This document shows, one piece after another, positions 13,088-24,832 of a stretch of DNA of 64,000 nt. The stretch comes from Cylindrodendrum hubeiense (taxonomy: Eukaryota; Ascomycota; Sordariomycetes; Hypocreales; Nectriaceae): the NCBI GenBank assembly GCA_014621425.1, contig JAANBB010000141.1, forward strand, positions 21,781 through 85,780, read 5' to 3'. How positions within the stretch are numbered: position 1 is the first letter of the stretch; every line of letters begins with the position of its first letter. A program made the position numbers and the translations under genes. The notes below the pieces were generated by a model. That model had not been told where the DNA came from and did no database searches. It saw nothing but the letters and a program-made list of their open reading frames with translations.

Positions 13088-15255
13088 CTATGCGTCTTGT
13101 TTCAAATGGCTCTTGATACTCCGAAGGTTCGTCGGGTGCGCATGATCATGGCCCTCGTGGTCCTCTTCGTCATCTCCAGCCCAGTCCGGGAACCCATCCT
13201 CGAACAAGTCCTCCAGGACGTCCCGCTTCTCATCGTCACCTAACTTCCCATTGCGCATTGTCTTCTCCCATTTAGAATACTCAGAGTCTGTTAGCAAGCA
13301 CTCGTCCAGCATGGACTCCAACGCCTGATTGTCAAGTCTCTCGCCGATGAAGACCAGCTCTTGGCGACGATCGCCCCACTCGCCTCCTTTGTTGATATCA
13401 TGCTGCACAAGGCCGTCGACCTCCTCATCGCCAGTGGTGTATTCCTCTGGCGGAAGAGTGCAGAACCATGGACGGCCGCCGGTCATGGTCAACATGGCGC
13501 CGGCCTGGGACCAGTCGCCCGCGCGGTTTGGACGCGTGGCTAGGAAGAACTCTCCCTTGGATCGGAAGAGACGAGCCAGAGTGGGATTTTTCCTCTTGTT
13601 CTCGAGGATTACCTCGTTTGAGGGTGGACAAAGATCCTCGGACTCTGACATGGTGTGATCGTTGTCGAGCTGGACAGCGGGCCCCTTTTTTGGTGACGCC
13701 GAGGGCGAAGGAACTGTCTGTACAGTTGAATGAGAACTTTGAGGTGAAGACGGCCCGGAATGCTTCCCTCTCGAGGACACGTCTTCGATGTCTTGTTCGT
13801 CACCGTCGACAGTTTCAGCATCGTCATAGTCAATCATCTCCATGTCGTCATCTTCGTCGTCTTCGTCGTCCTCCTCATCCTCGTCGTCCTCTTGGGATTC
13901 GAGTTGCAGGATAAACTTGTCGTACAGCAAAGCCCACAGACGCCGAGGATGGAATGGCCGACGTCGACTGTATATGAAGCTGCTAACGTTATATTCTTCA
14001 GTCTCAGGCTTGGGCGTGATTACATTCCTGCCATTGACCTAAAGAGGCGGTTGTTAGCATGGAACTAAGGGAGAAGGTATGTATTCGAGTGCAATAAACT
14101 CAAGCGGTGCAAATTGCAAATGAAGACGTCAAGGTAAATGCAACTTACTTCACGGACTGTCATGGCATGAAGATCCTGTAGCCACCCATAGCCGGCTTGA
14201 GCGACTTGAAGGTTGAACATGCCTGTGTTGATAAGTTCCTTGACATCAACCTTGCCGTAGCTTGATTCTAGAATCTTAGCGCGGTGGTTTAGTTTTCGGA
14301 TCAAGCTCAGCAGCTGAGGCTTGGTTTCACTGTCGATCTGGGCCGAATTAGAAACTTCCAATAATAGTTAAGGATCAACTTACCATATCGACCTTGTTCA
14401 GGATGATGACATCGGCGAACTCGATCTGGTCCACCATCAGGTCCGACACCGTGCGTTCATCTTCTGGCGTAACATCATCACGACGAGATGAAATCAAGTC
14501 ACCGGTGTCGAAGTCGTGCAGCATGGTGAATGCATCGATGACTGTCACCGTGGTATCTAGCCGAGCAAACTTTTCCAGGCCTCCAGCCTCCTTGCTAAGG
14601 GATTGTTAGCAGAGCTCGAAGAAGCGCACCATGTTACTGACAGTTGGTTGAGAACCCTGAGCATGTCATCATCCAGGCCTGCAACGCCATCTAGGGAGCC
14701 CATTTCGCCCATCTGTTCGGCAAGGCGAGAGTCAAATGTCTCGGCAACCTGCTCTGGTTCACTAATACCACTACTTTCGATGATTACGTAGTCGAACTGC
14801 TGGAGCTGTGCAAGACGAACAAGTTCCTCTAGTAAGTCTCCGCGGAGTGTACAGCAGATGCATCCATTCTGCAGCGCAATGACTTTCTCGTTCGTCTTCG
14901 TGAGGTGGTGGGTTTTCTTGATCAGGGAGGCATCGACGTTGATTCTAAATTAGGTGGTCAGCAACACAACATCAGTAACCAATTGAAGGGGTAGACTCAC
15001 GCGCCAATATCATTGACGACTACAGCGATACGTAACCCATGTTCGCTCCGGAGGATATGCTGGAGTAGGGTAGTCTTTCCAGATCCCTGGAGGCTGGCAG
15101 TAAGCAATTGAACAGCCACGCCGCACCGCACTGCATCAGACAGGGGAATTTACCAGAAATCCAGAGAGCAAAGTAACGGGCAATGCCTTTGGAGGAATGA
15201 CTGTTTTCTTTTGTGCCTTTGTCTTAGAACTCGTCTTCACTCGAGTTTTGGCCAT
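13088..15255 (-). CDS. CobW/P47K-family GTPase, ZNG1-type metal chaperone
   Basis: Six exons (15154-15255, 15001-15086, 14642-14944, 14384-14594, 14149-14337, 13088-14038) give 613 residues. Walker A is split by intron 1 (LLSGFL / GSGKTTLLQ). The CxCC metal motif is seen as GCICC, with IESSGISEP following. The GTPase NKVD motif appears as LNKVDM. A CobW C-terminal domain follows (SFIYSRRRPFHPRRLW). These are hallmarks of G3E-family zinc-chaperone GTPases, which hand Zn2+ to client proteins such as methionine aminopeptidase in the eukaryotic ZNG1 group. The C-terminal domain carries an insertion of about 50 mostly Asp/Glu residues, then a Ser/Pro-rich loop, before GEFFLATRPNRAGDWSQAG. The start codon is the first ATG before a Lys/Thr-rich lead that leads straight into the P-loop. 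Confidence 0.9.
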
Positions 15256-16880
15256 TTTGATCACAAAAAGTTTGAGAATGTAATAGAAGACAAGAAGAGG
15301 AGGATTGAATTGCAGAAAGAAGCATGAGAATACAGGATCATCCTAATAATATAGCACAGAAAACTGCAGCTTAATATACTTGTCGTCTTCTCACTTACTC
15401 GATGTTTCGTTCACATGTGAGACTGGTCATCAAGGTGCTACCCCATGGCCATCAAGGTATCGCAACGCTAGCTCTCTTACCAGTGATGACATTTAGAGGC
15501 AAACAATTGGCTCCTTTGTTTAGATGCTCAGGAACTGTGGGTTGATCTAGATCAAAATAGGTATAGGCGTTGGAAAGTCGGGGTCCATCATGCAGAGCCT
15601 CTGTTGGATTTCCGACAACACAACAAGGTGCCGGCCGATGAGGCCATGTCGAACCAGAATGACCTGGGCTGGAACATTGAGAATCCGGCAGTTTCCGCTC
15701 ACCGGTGTTTGTTTTGGGTATGGCTAATCGCGGAGAAGCACCTTGTTGGCCTCGCTGCCAATACGTCATGCTGGTCAAGCAGGAGCTTGCACATCTGCTA
15801 TCGCCTCAGCTATTTTGGAGTAGATTGGCCACAGCTCAAGCTTCGTTTAATAGATATTGGTAATTATCCATGAGTATCCCTATTAGCATATCTACCAATT
15901 GTCTTTGCATGCAGTAGAAGTATTATAATAACGAGTGATACATGCTATCTCTTATAAATGAAAAGATAACATACACTACCGGTATTCTCATTAATAAACC
16001 AGATGATAATATTCACTTTGTTTATTAATTCCATTAGAGTAATACATAACCCTTCTAGCGTACATGATGCCTTATTCGTCCTCATGCATGCGAATGGCAA
16101 TTGATGTACATGCGGGCATCAACAGTCTTATTCATACATCTCTCCCACTCGATCAGCATTTCCTCCATCAAGCATGCCTACTGGAATTGATTGAAATTCC
16201 AGTCGTGGCCTTCACGTGGTGACCCACAGTTGGGATTCTCTTGACATTAACTGTTCGTACATCTCGAGATCGCTACGTAGTTGTTTTAAGTAACCAACAT
16301 TCAGAAGCGCAGCTGTAGTCATTGCACACCTCACAATGAGCTAGACAATAAACAAGAGCCAATGGAATTTAGTTTCAATACATCAATGTTATTCTGTCTC
16401 ATGAATTGGAAATCCAAGTCGGTGGGAGATCAAGTGTGCGTCGCGGCGGTTTCTCACCACCTTTCTCGTTGCGATTATCTGTTGAGTCGTCGCAATGACA
16501 CCATAAAAATTATGTTGACTATTGAAACCCATCACTCCCACCTGTGATTGATTTTTCAATTCCAAGACATCAGATAACATTGTAAAGCGCATGGTGTGTG
16601 CCTGCATTTGCATGGTTTTGGCCATTGACCGGAAGCACTGTGCGATCTCCACCTTACTGCAACTATCACCACTTGAATAAAATACAAATAAATCAGGTTA
16701 ATGATGTAATTGTATTAAATAGTTATTTTAGGATAGTCTCTTATCTACAACACCTAGTTTTAGGCTAAAATCTACTGCGTCCCCCTGTACCACCGTCCAA
16801 TCCAAGTGCACGCGCCATTGTTTTTTTCGGACCGACACGACGGTGCGACGTCCAATAAATTGGCCTCTTTCACAGGCTCA
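15256..16880. other. AT-rich intergenic region
   Basis: Separates the CobW gene start from the 3' end of the ABC-transporter relic. From about 15850 to 16100 it is visibly AT-rich. No coding frame is supported. Confidence 0.5.
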
Positions 16881-19654
16881 TAGAACAAACCCTTGTCTGG
16901 CATCAGCCTCGACGTGCTATTGAATTCAGCTACTCTTCCTCTGTCGAGATCGACAATTCCATCAGAGTCTAGGGCTGTGCTGATGTGATTGGCATTTGGA
17001 ATGAAGGTGCGACCCTTGAACGTGTCGCCTCGTAACATATTCCGGAGTGTGGCATCGGTATCACTGTCGATAGCGGCCTAACTGCACTGATATCAGTAAC
17101 TGCAAGATATGAGTTAAGTGAGTTCAAGGGTGTAAATTAGAGTCGCATAGTCTAAGACTAGAATAGAACTCGGCATTAGAAGCGCCCGAACTAGGGAAAC
17201 GAGCTGTTGCTGCCCTTAACTCAAACTGGAGCCTGCGTTCATGTTAGGGATCTAACACAATCGATAGTCTTGCAAGATGACTAAAGGGAAGATTAAAAGG
17301 CGAACCTCCTTCTCATACTTGACCTTCTAGTTAGCCCTCCATCTGTGCCATGTAGCCCTTCAATTGTGCTCGTTCTAATTGAGAATCACGTACCTGCCTC
17401 ACTTCGTTCTTAGCTTTTCAAATGGGGAGATAAGATGTATCACCTACAAGATGCACTGCATAACTTTGTGTCGTCATAGGCGGACTATGGGTTTAGAACT
17501 CCAGATTTTCTCGCACTGTGCCCTGAAGCAGTGCAAGATCTTGGGGAATCGTAGACAAACGCTTCCTAAGGTCGAATATACCAATATTTGAGACATCAGA
17601 TCTATCACTACTGATTTTACCTTTCGCGGGTTCTCTTATCCGAAATAGTGCAAGTGCGAGAAAGCTCCTTCCCGCGCCGGTTCGTCCAAATGCACCGATC
17701 TTTGTCGTGACGCGATGGTTCAGTTGACGTTTTACAGTACCAGATCCCAACCTAGTCTGTACCTCGCACTGTAGTTAGATATCGTAAATATTCCCAAACC
17801 TGGCCAAGCTGCAGGGGGACGGTTGATGGGGTGCCCTTGGCGGCTTCACTCGGAGCCTTGCGATTTCAAGGACCCGCCCCTAGACACGACGTCAGTCTCG
17901 GCCTCAACTCCCTGACGGATAATCCAATTAGAGATTGCATGACCTGCAATGCGTATGAAATTGCCAAGCCAATCGTGGCAGAGCAGAGGCTATTTTGTTT
18001 AAAGACAGAGAGAATCGCCGAGGGCGCTGCTGCAAGAAGGATGACGAGTCCGATATATTCTGGGCACACTCCCAATGGAAGGGAAAAAAGCCCTGAGATT
18101 TGTATCTGCTTGTCGCTCATTCTAATGCCATGCTTTCGCAATTTTTTTTCTTCATACGCTTAGATTGTAGTGAGTCCGTCCGGAGTTTTCTGGAAATGAG
18201 AAAATATGGGGGATGTACTGACGCTTCCACGGCGCTTCAATTTTTGAGAAGTCCGAAGGTAGCCTTTTTTAGATGTTAGTAGAGACCCCCAAGTGGAATG
18301 ATCAACACGGCGGATATTTTACTTGATACAATGATATCCCCTAGCGAGACAAAGACCTTCGCACTATTTTCGAAGAGCTTCAGATGGTATGGTGTCAATT
18401 GCGGTGTTGGGATTGATTCCATGGTAGGATTTACCATATTTAACCACGCGTGGGCAGATTGTGGTCTCTCCGAACTAAATATTGCTATAATTCGACACAC
18501 GCCATGCGTACGGCATAGTTTTCGTGTTTTCTGACTAGTAGACATACTAGAATAATCGATTAATCTCGAAATAATTCATCAGTGAGCTGAAGATTGCCGT
18601 GGCCAAATGTTCACCGCAGCGTGCGGGATGCGTTTTACGGAGTAATTGAGACGTTTGTGTCAGCAGTGCGTCCCAAAACAGTGAAGTATCTGGTAAGTAG
18701 ACGTTGGAGAGGGCCAGAAGTCAAGTACAGAGTTGGTACGTGGTGTGGGAAAAGCATTTAAAACACCGGACTCTGAATGAATACAAGAAGAGCGGAACCA
18801 AAGTCTAGTACAAGATCCGCGATGATGTGTCTCGCGACATCGCTAGTGCCTCGATTTTCACACTGTTCTCCTCTGACATGTGTTTCAGTCGGAACCTCTC
18901 ACCTGTTGAATACTAGAAACCTTTTCGCGTCATAGGCGATCTCGCAACAGTCGCGGTGGTTTTAGATATCGCTGAAATTATCTGCACGGCGAAGTAGCCC
19001 ATTTTGGTGCTGGTACTAGGCATGGGAAGATACCTACCGATGGCTGCACCCTTTGCGGAAACGAGCGCTAGGAATAACTGAAAACAGCAGGGGCACCTCC
19101 TGCGAGAGCGTACCATTCACACAGACTACTCGATCTTGCCTTGTTTTGTTTTGTCTTCTTTTGTCTACTTCTTTACAGCACCTGATACTTCACCGCCTTT
19201 TCCGTTTCCACCATTCGGATTCACCGCGGTGGAATTATTTGATGTTCGCAGGCTTGCATCACCTGGTACGACAGCAGTCTTAGACCCATCACTATCAGGC
19301 ACTCTGCGATCTGAATCATTGCCTTGAATTGTTCCGTCGCACATATGGCTCCAGTATTGATAGCGTTTGGTTTCAATTCTTCACCGCCTCCATCACCTTG
19401 TCTGAGCTTCGAATCATTGTCACGGTTTCTCCATCCATTTTGGTTAGTTGTGCAGATGTGCCTTGCTCAGCGACTCGCCCGCCAGAAAGCAAGGCCATGA
19501 AGTCGTCGTCGCAAAAGACAAGCACATGTCCCTCAAGAAAACCCCTAATTCTCAAGGCCGTGTCTTCCTGCGGTAGGTTCCACGGGTTATCATATGTGAG
19601 AAAATGTCGGTACCTGTGCTTCTTTATTGGTGTCGTCCAGCCGAAAATAAACAT
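16880..19654 (-). pseudogene. ABCC-type (MRP-like) ABC transporter relic
   Basis: Disconnected minus-strand frames line up in the order expected of the second half of a full ABCC transporter. A segment resembling the end of NBD1 (19373-19654, SGGRVAEQGT) comes first. TMD2-like pieces follow (about 18300-18470 and 17866-18141). NBD2 Walker A and Q-loop are at 17493-17740 (GRTGAGRS, STIPQD, TVRENL). The ABC signature is near 17200-17230, a D-loop-like AAIDSDTDATLR near 17045-17085, and the H-loop region with VLD-like DLDRGRVAEF at about 16900-17020. The frames are broken by indels. The P-loop Lys is Arg (GAGRS instead of GAGKS). The signature reads L-S-stop-G-Q because of a TAA at 17216-17218. 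Intact homologues export lipophilic compounds or conjugates. The first transmembrane domain was not found. Confidence 0.85.
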
Positions 19655-22381
19655 CGAGATGAGGCCACTTTCAGCTAGACAATTGTTGCCATTGTCTCTG
19701 ATATCTCTCGTAGCACTAGGGTATTTTTAAATTAAACATGAAATGGTGAATTAGGAAGTGACAGGTCATATTAGTAAGATCAATAGAACGAAATGAACAT
19801 GTGGTTGTTGATGCAGGTGGTGGATGATTGCATATCGAGTCTAGAGGCCGTACAGCAGGAGAAGTATTGCCCCCGACGTGGACATAAGTGTGGCCCATGG
19901 ACAGATTATCCATCACTCCAAGCAGTGGAGGCAGAACATGGTTGCAGATCAGAGGAGCATGAGTGCCAAGAACGACGCCAGAGCTGGCTAAGATGGGCAT
20001 CTATTGAGGAGACTAAGAGTGAAGCCGAAGCGAATCACCTCTTGGATGAGGTTGCATGCGACGGGCACCTACCAAAGATGCATAGCCACAAGGTAAGTCT
20101 CGTTGCCCTGTGAAAGCCGGTCCCTTTGAGTGTGCTAAGGCTCCAGTCTGTACCTGGCCCACACGACCCTGGAAGATACTGATAGACGCAGAGGACTCTG
20201 TGGCAATGGCAGCCAAAGTGTGGTTGTGAGCTGTTTGATGTAGATCATCGTAGCTGCAAGAATTGATGGACTTATGATATCAATTGATTTGTATCGGCGC
20301 CGATGCACCTCTCTGGCTATCATTCGTAACTGGTTGAACATCCCTGGAGTGACTGCACTGGATCCTCAGCACACTCACAGGGATATTAGCGACGCCAACG
20401 GTGCCAATTTGCCAATTCGATGCATCGGCACTCCGCGAGGTGTGCGTGATTGAGCCATTAACGTCGAATGAAGCAAGAAGGATGGTGGGTGGAGTAATGG
20501 TTCAGATTAAATACCCTAGTCGCGATGACATCTCCAATGATGGTGAGCGGGTGACATCTCCAGTGACAGTTAGCGGGTGACCTCTCCAATGGCAATTAGC
20601 GGGTGACATCTCATGGGGATCTAGCATTTGCATTAACAATGCCATCTCCTCTTTCGTTCTGGCTGTGAACACAATATGACTTCAAACGCTACTACCATAC
20701 ACTGTGTCCAGAAACCACATTCCCAGGACCAAAAGGCCATTCAGTTTATCCAGATCTGTGTCAAGACGATCGATAAGTCCCACTAGACTCTAATATCTCT
20801 TAAAATAGAATTTGTCACGTTCATGCAGACCCTCGCGTAAAGCTATTTAATTCCCTTGGAATACTGGACTTTCGAGGAGTTTTCCCGCCTCATTCACCCC
20901 ATTGGCGCCTCCACTCTGGAAATGCGTTCGCTCTACTTCCATGAAATTCCTGATTAATTTGACTTGCCTGTTCTTGTTCTGCCTGAGTAAGTCGGCGAAG
21001 GATGGTATCGTAGAGTGAGGGTCGGCCATGTTGATTGCAACTGAGGGCGTTGGCAAGGCACAACTGTCTCCTTTGAGCACTGTAGATCGAGATTCCCCCT
21101 TGATATAATCGTTCCCTGCTCGGGGATTACTGGATCGACCAATCTAGTTGATGCGATATGCTGTGATGAAAGGTTGATATACGAATTCATCAATCACAAC
21201 GTCCCTCATTGCGCCATTACGGAAACCATCAGACAGCTCGAGAAGAACTTCCGGGTTAGTTTCTTGAGGCTCGATACCTTTGGGCATCGTCGGACGCAGT
21301 TTCTGTTACACTTGTTAGCTGAAGTAGATATCCTGCCCAGTTGGACTCCAAATCACTTTCCAAACTCGAGCTGCATCGGTCGCATCGTCAGGGTCGAATT
21401 TACCAGTGCCATCAACCAGGCTTAACATAATACCTTGCAAGGCTCTAAACCTTGATGGGAACCCTCACCTCTTTCTCATCTTACGGGAATCCGGTCTTGT
21501 CAGCAGCGTAGGATTGGTCTTGTGAGTGGTGCTGGTTGGGAGATTTTGGGTAGGTGCTTCCACCTCGCCAAGGAAGTAACCTAGATTGTCGACAATATAC
21601 TTGCTCGAGATGTATTAACATTGAGATTCCAAGCGCTCTTGCGATAAGTATACTAGGCGTAAAGTTCTTCGGAAACCCACTCACTGAAGTGGTTGATGCG
21701 AGTCTCCATATTTGTCGACAGTTGTGCAAGTCGGCAAAGCCCACCCTTTTTGTCGCGTAAGAAATGGAAGTTGCAATACCTACTAGTTGGTCACTTCATG
21801 ATGACCGCAGAATTTGGAATAGTATTAACGATGGTATGCGTGGTAGCGTCGAAGCCCGTCGGCTTTGGGAGGTTGAGGGTTTCAGATCCCCAAAGTCCTC
21901 AGGTAAGAACCCGCCAACAATAATAGCCAGATCTGAGCTAAAGCTGTTAGTACGATGTTTTAAGTACATACAGAAGCCGTACAGAACAAGCGCTCATAAA
22001 GTATAATTCCTGTCAGTTTCATTCCTTCCCTGTGTTGGTCTGGCCGTTGGTCGTCAAGGTCGCCAACGTTTTGTTGCTGCTGCCGAATTCACCCCAATGT
22101 CAAATTCGGATGATTAGCATTTCATAACGGTCTCTACAGTCGGTATTATGTACCTACAGTTTGAATTTATAAACCAAACCCGTGGGATCGCTCATTGTAC
22201 CTGAGTGACGAAGATGTGACTGTGAGCCACTGGGCAAAGGCACTAATTATAAGGGACGAGAAAGGGGACCCTTGTTCACGTAACTGCGCGTAGAGCTTCG
22301 GGATTTCGATTTGCACATCCAAGTGAAAAATCCGTCAGGGCCCTTACTAAGGGAAACCGAAAGCCTCGATGGCACACTTCC
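19655..22381. other. Decayed region with unidentified reading-frame debris
   Basis: No intact gene. On the minus strand several stretches have coding-like composition but are broken by stops. One lies at about 21180-21450 (contains PEVLLELSDGFRNGAM and VIDEFVYQPF) and one at about 20890-21080 (contains GRPSLYDTILRRL). They do not join into one frame with obvious introns and I recognise no family. They may belong to one old gene next to the transporter relic. A tandem repeat is listed separately. Confidence 0.4.
20526..20625. repeat. 26-base minisatellite, about four copies
   Basis: Units begin with TGACATCTCC at 20526, 20552, 20578 (TGACCTCTCC) and 20604 (TGACATCTCA), an exact 26-base period. 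Each full unit runs on through AGCGGG at its end. Copies differ by a few substitutions. It lies in non-coding, decayed sequence. Confidence 0.9.
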
Positions 22382-22486
22382 GTCGGTGTGGCTCAGTTGG
22401 TTAGAGCGTTGGTCTCATATCAACCTATGACTTGACCATAGGTCAGGGACATCCAAAGGTCGAGAGTTCGAGCCTCTCCACCGACA
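22382..22486 (+). tRNA. tRNA-Met (CAT) with intron
   Basis: The acceptor strands GTCGGTG (22382-22388) and CACCGAC (22479-22485) pair perfectly, followed by discriminator A. The D-arm is GCTC/GAGC and the T-arm GAGAG/CTCTC with loop TTCGAGC. The internal promoter boxes are TGGCTCAGTTGG (A) and GAGTTCGAGCC (B). Counting from the D-arm puts the anticodon CAT at 22416-22418. The two anticodon-stem halves are separated by a 31-base intron (22420-22450) one base after the anticodon, the canonical position. The intron has an internal CCTATG/CATAGG pairing. One stem pair (T31-T39) is mismatched in this model. The terminal A is encoded; CCA is absent, as expected in a eukaryotic nucleus. Elongator rather than initiator Met is assumed because the gene has an intron. 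Confidence 0.85.
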
Positions 22487-22496
22487 GAACTTCATC

Positions 22497-22501
22497 TTTT
22501 T
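22497..22501 (+). terminator. Pol III T-tract after the tRNA
   Basis: Five T residues start 11 bases past the mature tRNA end, a normal RNA polymerase III stop signal. Confidence 0.75.
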
Positions 22502-22877
22502 GATGCGAAGGACATTTTCCGTCTCTTTTTTGGTTGCAGATACCTTCTTTTGGTTGCAAGTGGTTGATATCCTGTTTATCTGAAACAAGAGGACAAAGGG
22601 GGTGAAGAAGAGAGATGAGATATAAGAAAAAGAGACGAAGAGGAAGCCAAGAGGAGATATTCCTGCCTCCTCCATCTGGTCGGTCGAATGCGATTCGTAG
22701 ACAAGGTCTTGGTCGTTGGAAACAACTGGAAACCTAATACTAACTAAGGGTGGCATCGACAGAAACACAATACCAACACACACCTCAAATCCCCCCTTCA
22801 TATTCTTCATTCTATTTAAGCATCCCTCCAGTGATCACTTGTCAATTCATCACAAAACACCAACCACTGCCCTCATC

Positions 22878-23360
22878 ATGACCTCATGCTACACCGCGTT
22901 GTTCCCCACTCATATGCCCAACTTCAACCCGGATATCTTACGGCGGCTGGGGGTAAAATCTTGGGAACAACTGCGAGAGATGGCGGTTGTCAAGCTGCAG
23001 GTAAAACTAAACAGATGGGAGGCTCGTAACTCACTGAAACATCTCGTGGGGTTTGATCTTCGAGCCCCAGTGCAACGAGATCCAGTATCAGCATTCAACA
23101 GTGGGCTCGTGGGTGATCCATTTCTGACGTACTCTACTCTAGAATATGGGCACCTTTAAAGATGGAAGCGTCGAAGAAACCGAAGAATGTGACGCGCTCA
23201 ATCCTGAGATGACTCCTCTTATGTCCTACCCGAGGATGACTATGAAGGAGAAATAGAGGCGTTTAATCTCGATCTTGAGTATTTAGACTCTGCGGATGAA
23301 GAAGACGAGGATGTGTCCAATGAACGATTTGAGCCTTACTCTGAAGGCCCCTTTCAGTGA
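22878..23360 (+). pseudogene. Broken acidic hypothetical ORF
   Basis: An ATG at 22878 opens a frame of about 93 codons (contains NFNPDILRRLGVKSWEQLREM) ending at 23157-23159. Immediately after it, a second frame from 23161 reads DGSVEETEECDALNPEM. From 23217 the original frame resumes as an acidic tail (contains LPEDDYEGEIEAF and DSADEEDEDVSNERF) to a stop near 23360. First and last parts share a frame, so either a short intron hides in 23140-23220 or two compensating indels broke the gene. I saw no convincing acceptor. No family is recognised. It sits just downstream of the tRNA. Confidence 0.35.
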
Positions 23361-23811
23361 TCTTATGAAGAAAGTAAGCGGATAAGAAGGAATAGATGGA
23401 TATTGATAAAGTTGATCACTTAAACAGGAGGCAACGGGGGCATGACAAGTTTGGGCTTTTGGTGCAACGTTGGTCTGGCTAAATAGATGCATTTTTTGAA
23501 ATGATAGCCGAGAAACGATGAAACAGTGACATTTTACTGTGTGAAAGATGGCATTCAAACGTGCAATGGCGTCTCTAGCCGGTGACGCCCTGGGTGATGA
23601 GCTTGTACATCTCGTGTAGCCCACACTGGGATGACCTCTCAGCGAGACACCGGAATTTGCTGTACCAACTGCCCTACGTTCAATTGACAATACAATAAAA
23701 TAACAGAAATGAAGCAGTGAATTACTTCAAGCATCTAAGTGTTTTCATTTTTCGCGACCGTAAGATATTTTCTACTCATTTTTGAGGTGTTGTTTTCGAA
23801 CCCCCCCTGCA
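23361..23811. other. Intergenic region
   Basis: Between the broken acidic ORF and the 3' end of the nitrilase gene. I see no supported feature. Confidence 0.5.
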
Positions 23812-24832
23812 TCACCTGCTCAGAGTATGCTTGTAGTGCCAAGACTCACCCCCCATGTCCATTCTGATCTTGTAGTTCTCCTCCGCAATCTTTAACACGT
23901 TGAGATCCACAGGGACGATTTCCATCTTCTCTTCTCCAACTCCGATCCGTCCCAATGCACCCTGGATCGGCATGGCTACGCAGCTGAGCCCACCCGCGTT
24001 GCAGAAGGCAATAGCTGCCACATTCTCAAACGCACGCAACGTCGTCGCCGTCTCGAGGAACACCTTTTCCGAGTCTGGGTTGAGCTCCTGGCCCTCCTCG
24101 CCCGCATCTGTCATGTACCACCAAGAAGGAATGAGTATCAGGTCGGCGCCATCGGCAATCAAGGCCCTGAAGGCCTCGGGGAACGCCAGGTCCCAGCAGA
24201 TGAGCATGCCAGCGCGAACAGGGCTGCCGTCGGCGTGCTTGAGCGGCGTGTCGAATGCAACGTGCGGACTGTGTCCCGATGAGGTGAGATGAGGGCGCTC
24301 TGGATGCCACAAGTTCTTCTTCTGGTACGAGCCGCAGATGTCACCTGTGCCGGCTGCGAGGAAATGGGCCATGTTGTGCAACTCCTCAGTCGTTTCGCTC
24401 CCAGAATCGACACTGACTTGGTGAGGCTCGCAAATCGTTCCGGGCACAATGTTGATGTTGAGCTCACGGGCGAGTTCCTGATACTTGGCCAAGTATGAGG
24501 CCGACTCCCGGGTCGCGGAAAGGAACTCGGGATGGTCGGGAACCCATGATGTTAAGTGGTATTCTGGTAAGAGGACCAGGTCACAGCCCTTGGCTGCGGC
24601 ATCTCGGATGTATTTCGCGGCGGTGTTGAAGTTTTCCTCGACCGCGACCGGCTGGAGAATTGTCTCAGTAAGTCTGCAGTTTTTGTAGCTTGTCGCGTGT
24701 CACGACTCCAAGACGAGAGACGAGAGTTGGAGACTCGGAGAAGTGCGGGGAAGGATACTTGAGAGAAGAGTAGTAGTATTCACTCACCTTGGGGTCGAAC
24801 TGGATCAGCGCAATCTGGTAGACCGGCGCCAT
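23812..24832 (-). CDS. Nitrilase-superfamily carbon-nitrogen hydrolase
   Basis: Two exons (24788-24832 and 23812-24663) separated by a 124-base intron give 298 residues, the usual size of single-domain nitrilase-superfamily enzymes. The catalytic Glu-Lys-Cys triad is in place: E49 in LLPEYHL, K130/K131 in SYQKKNLW, and C171 in LICWDLAFPE. The conserved FENVAAIAFCNAGG segment near residue 235 also fits. Such enzymes hydrolyse nitriles, amides or N-carbamoyl groups through a Cys thioester; the substrate cannot be read off. The protein lacks a signal peptide, so it is probably cytosolic. It is divergently arranged with the AtuA-like gene across about 0.84 kb, so shared control is possible. Confidence 0.9.

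Noticed and set aside
20890..21080. Possible second ABC signature on the minus strand (RRQLCLANALS)
   Set aside because: The sequence after it has no Walker B or H-loop, so the resemblance is too short to trust.
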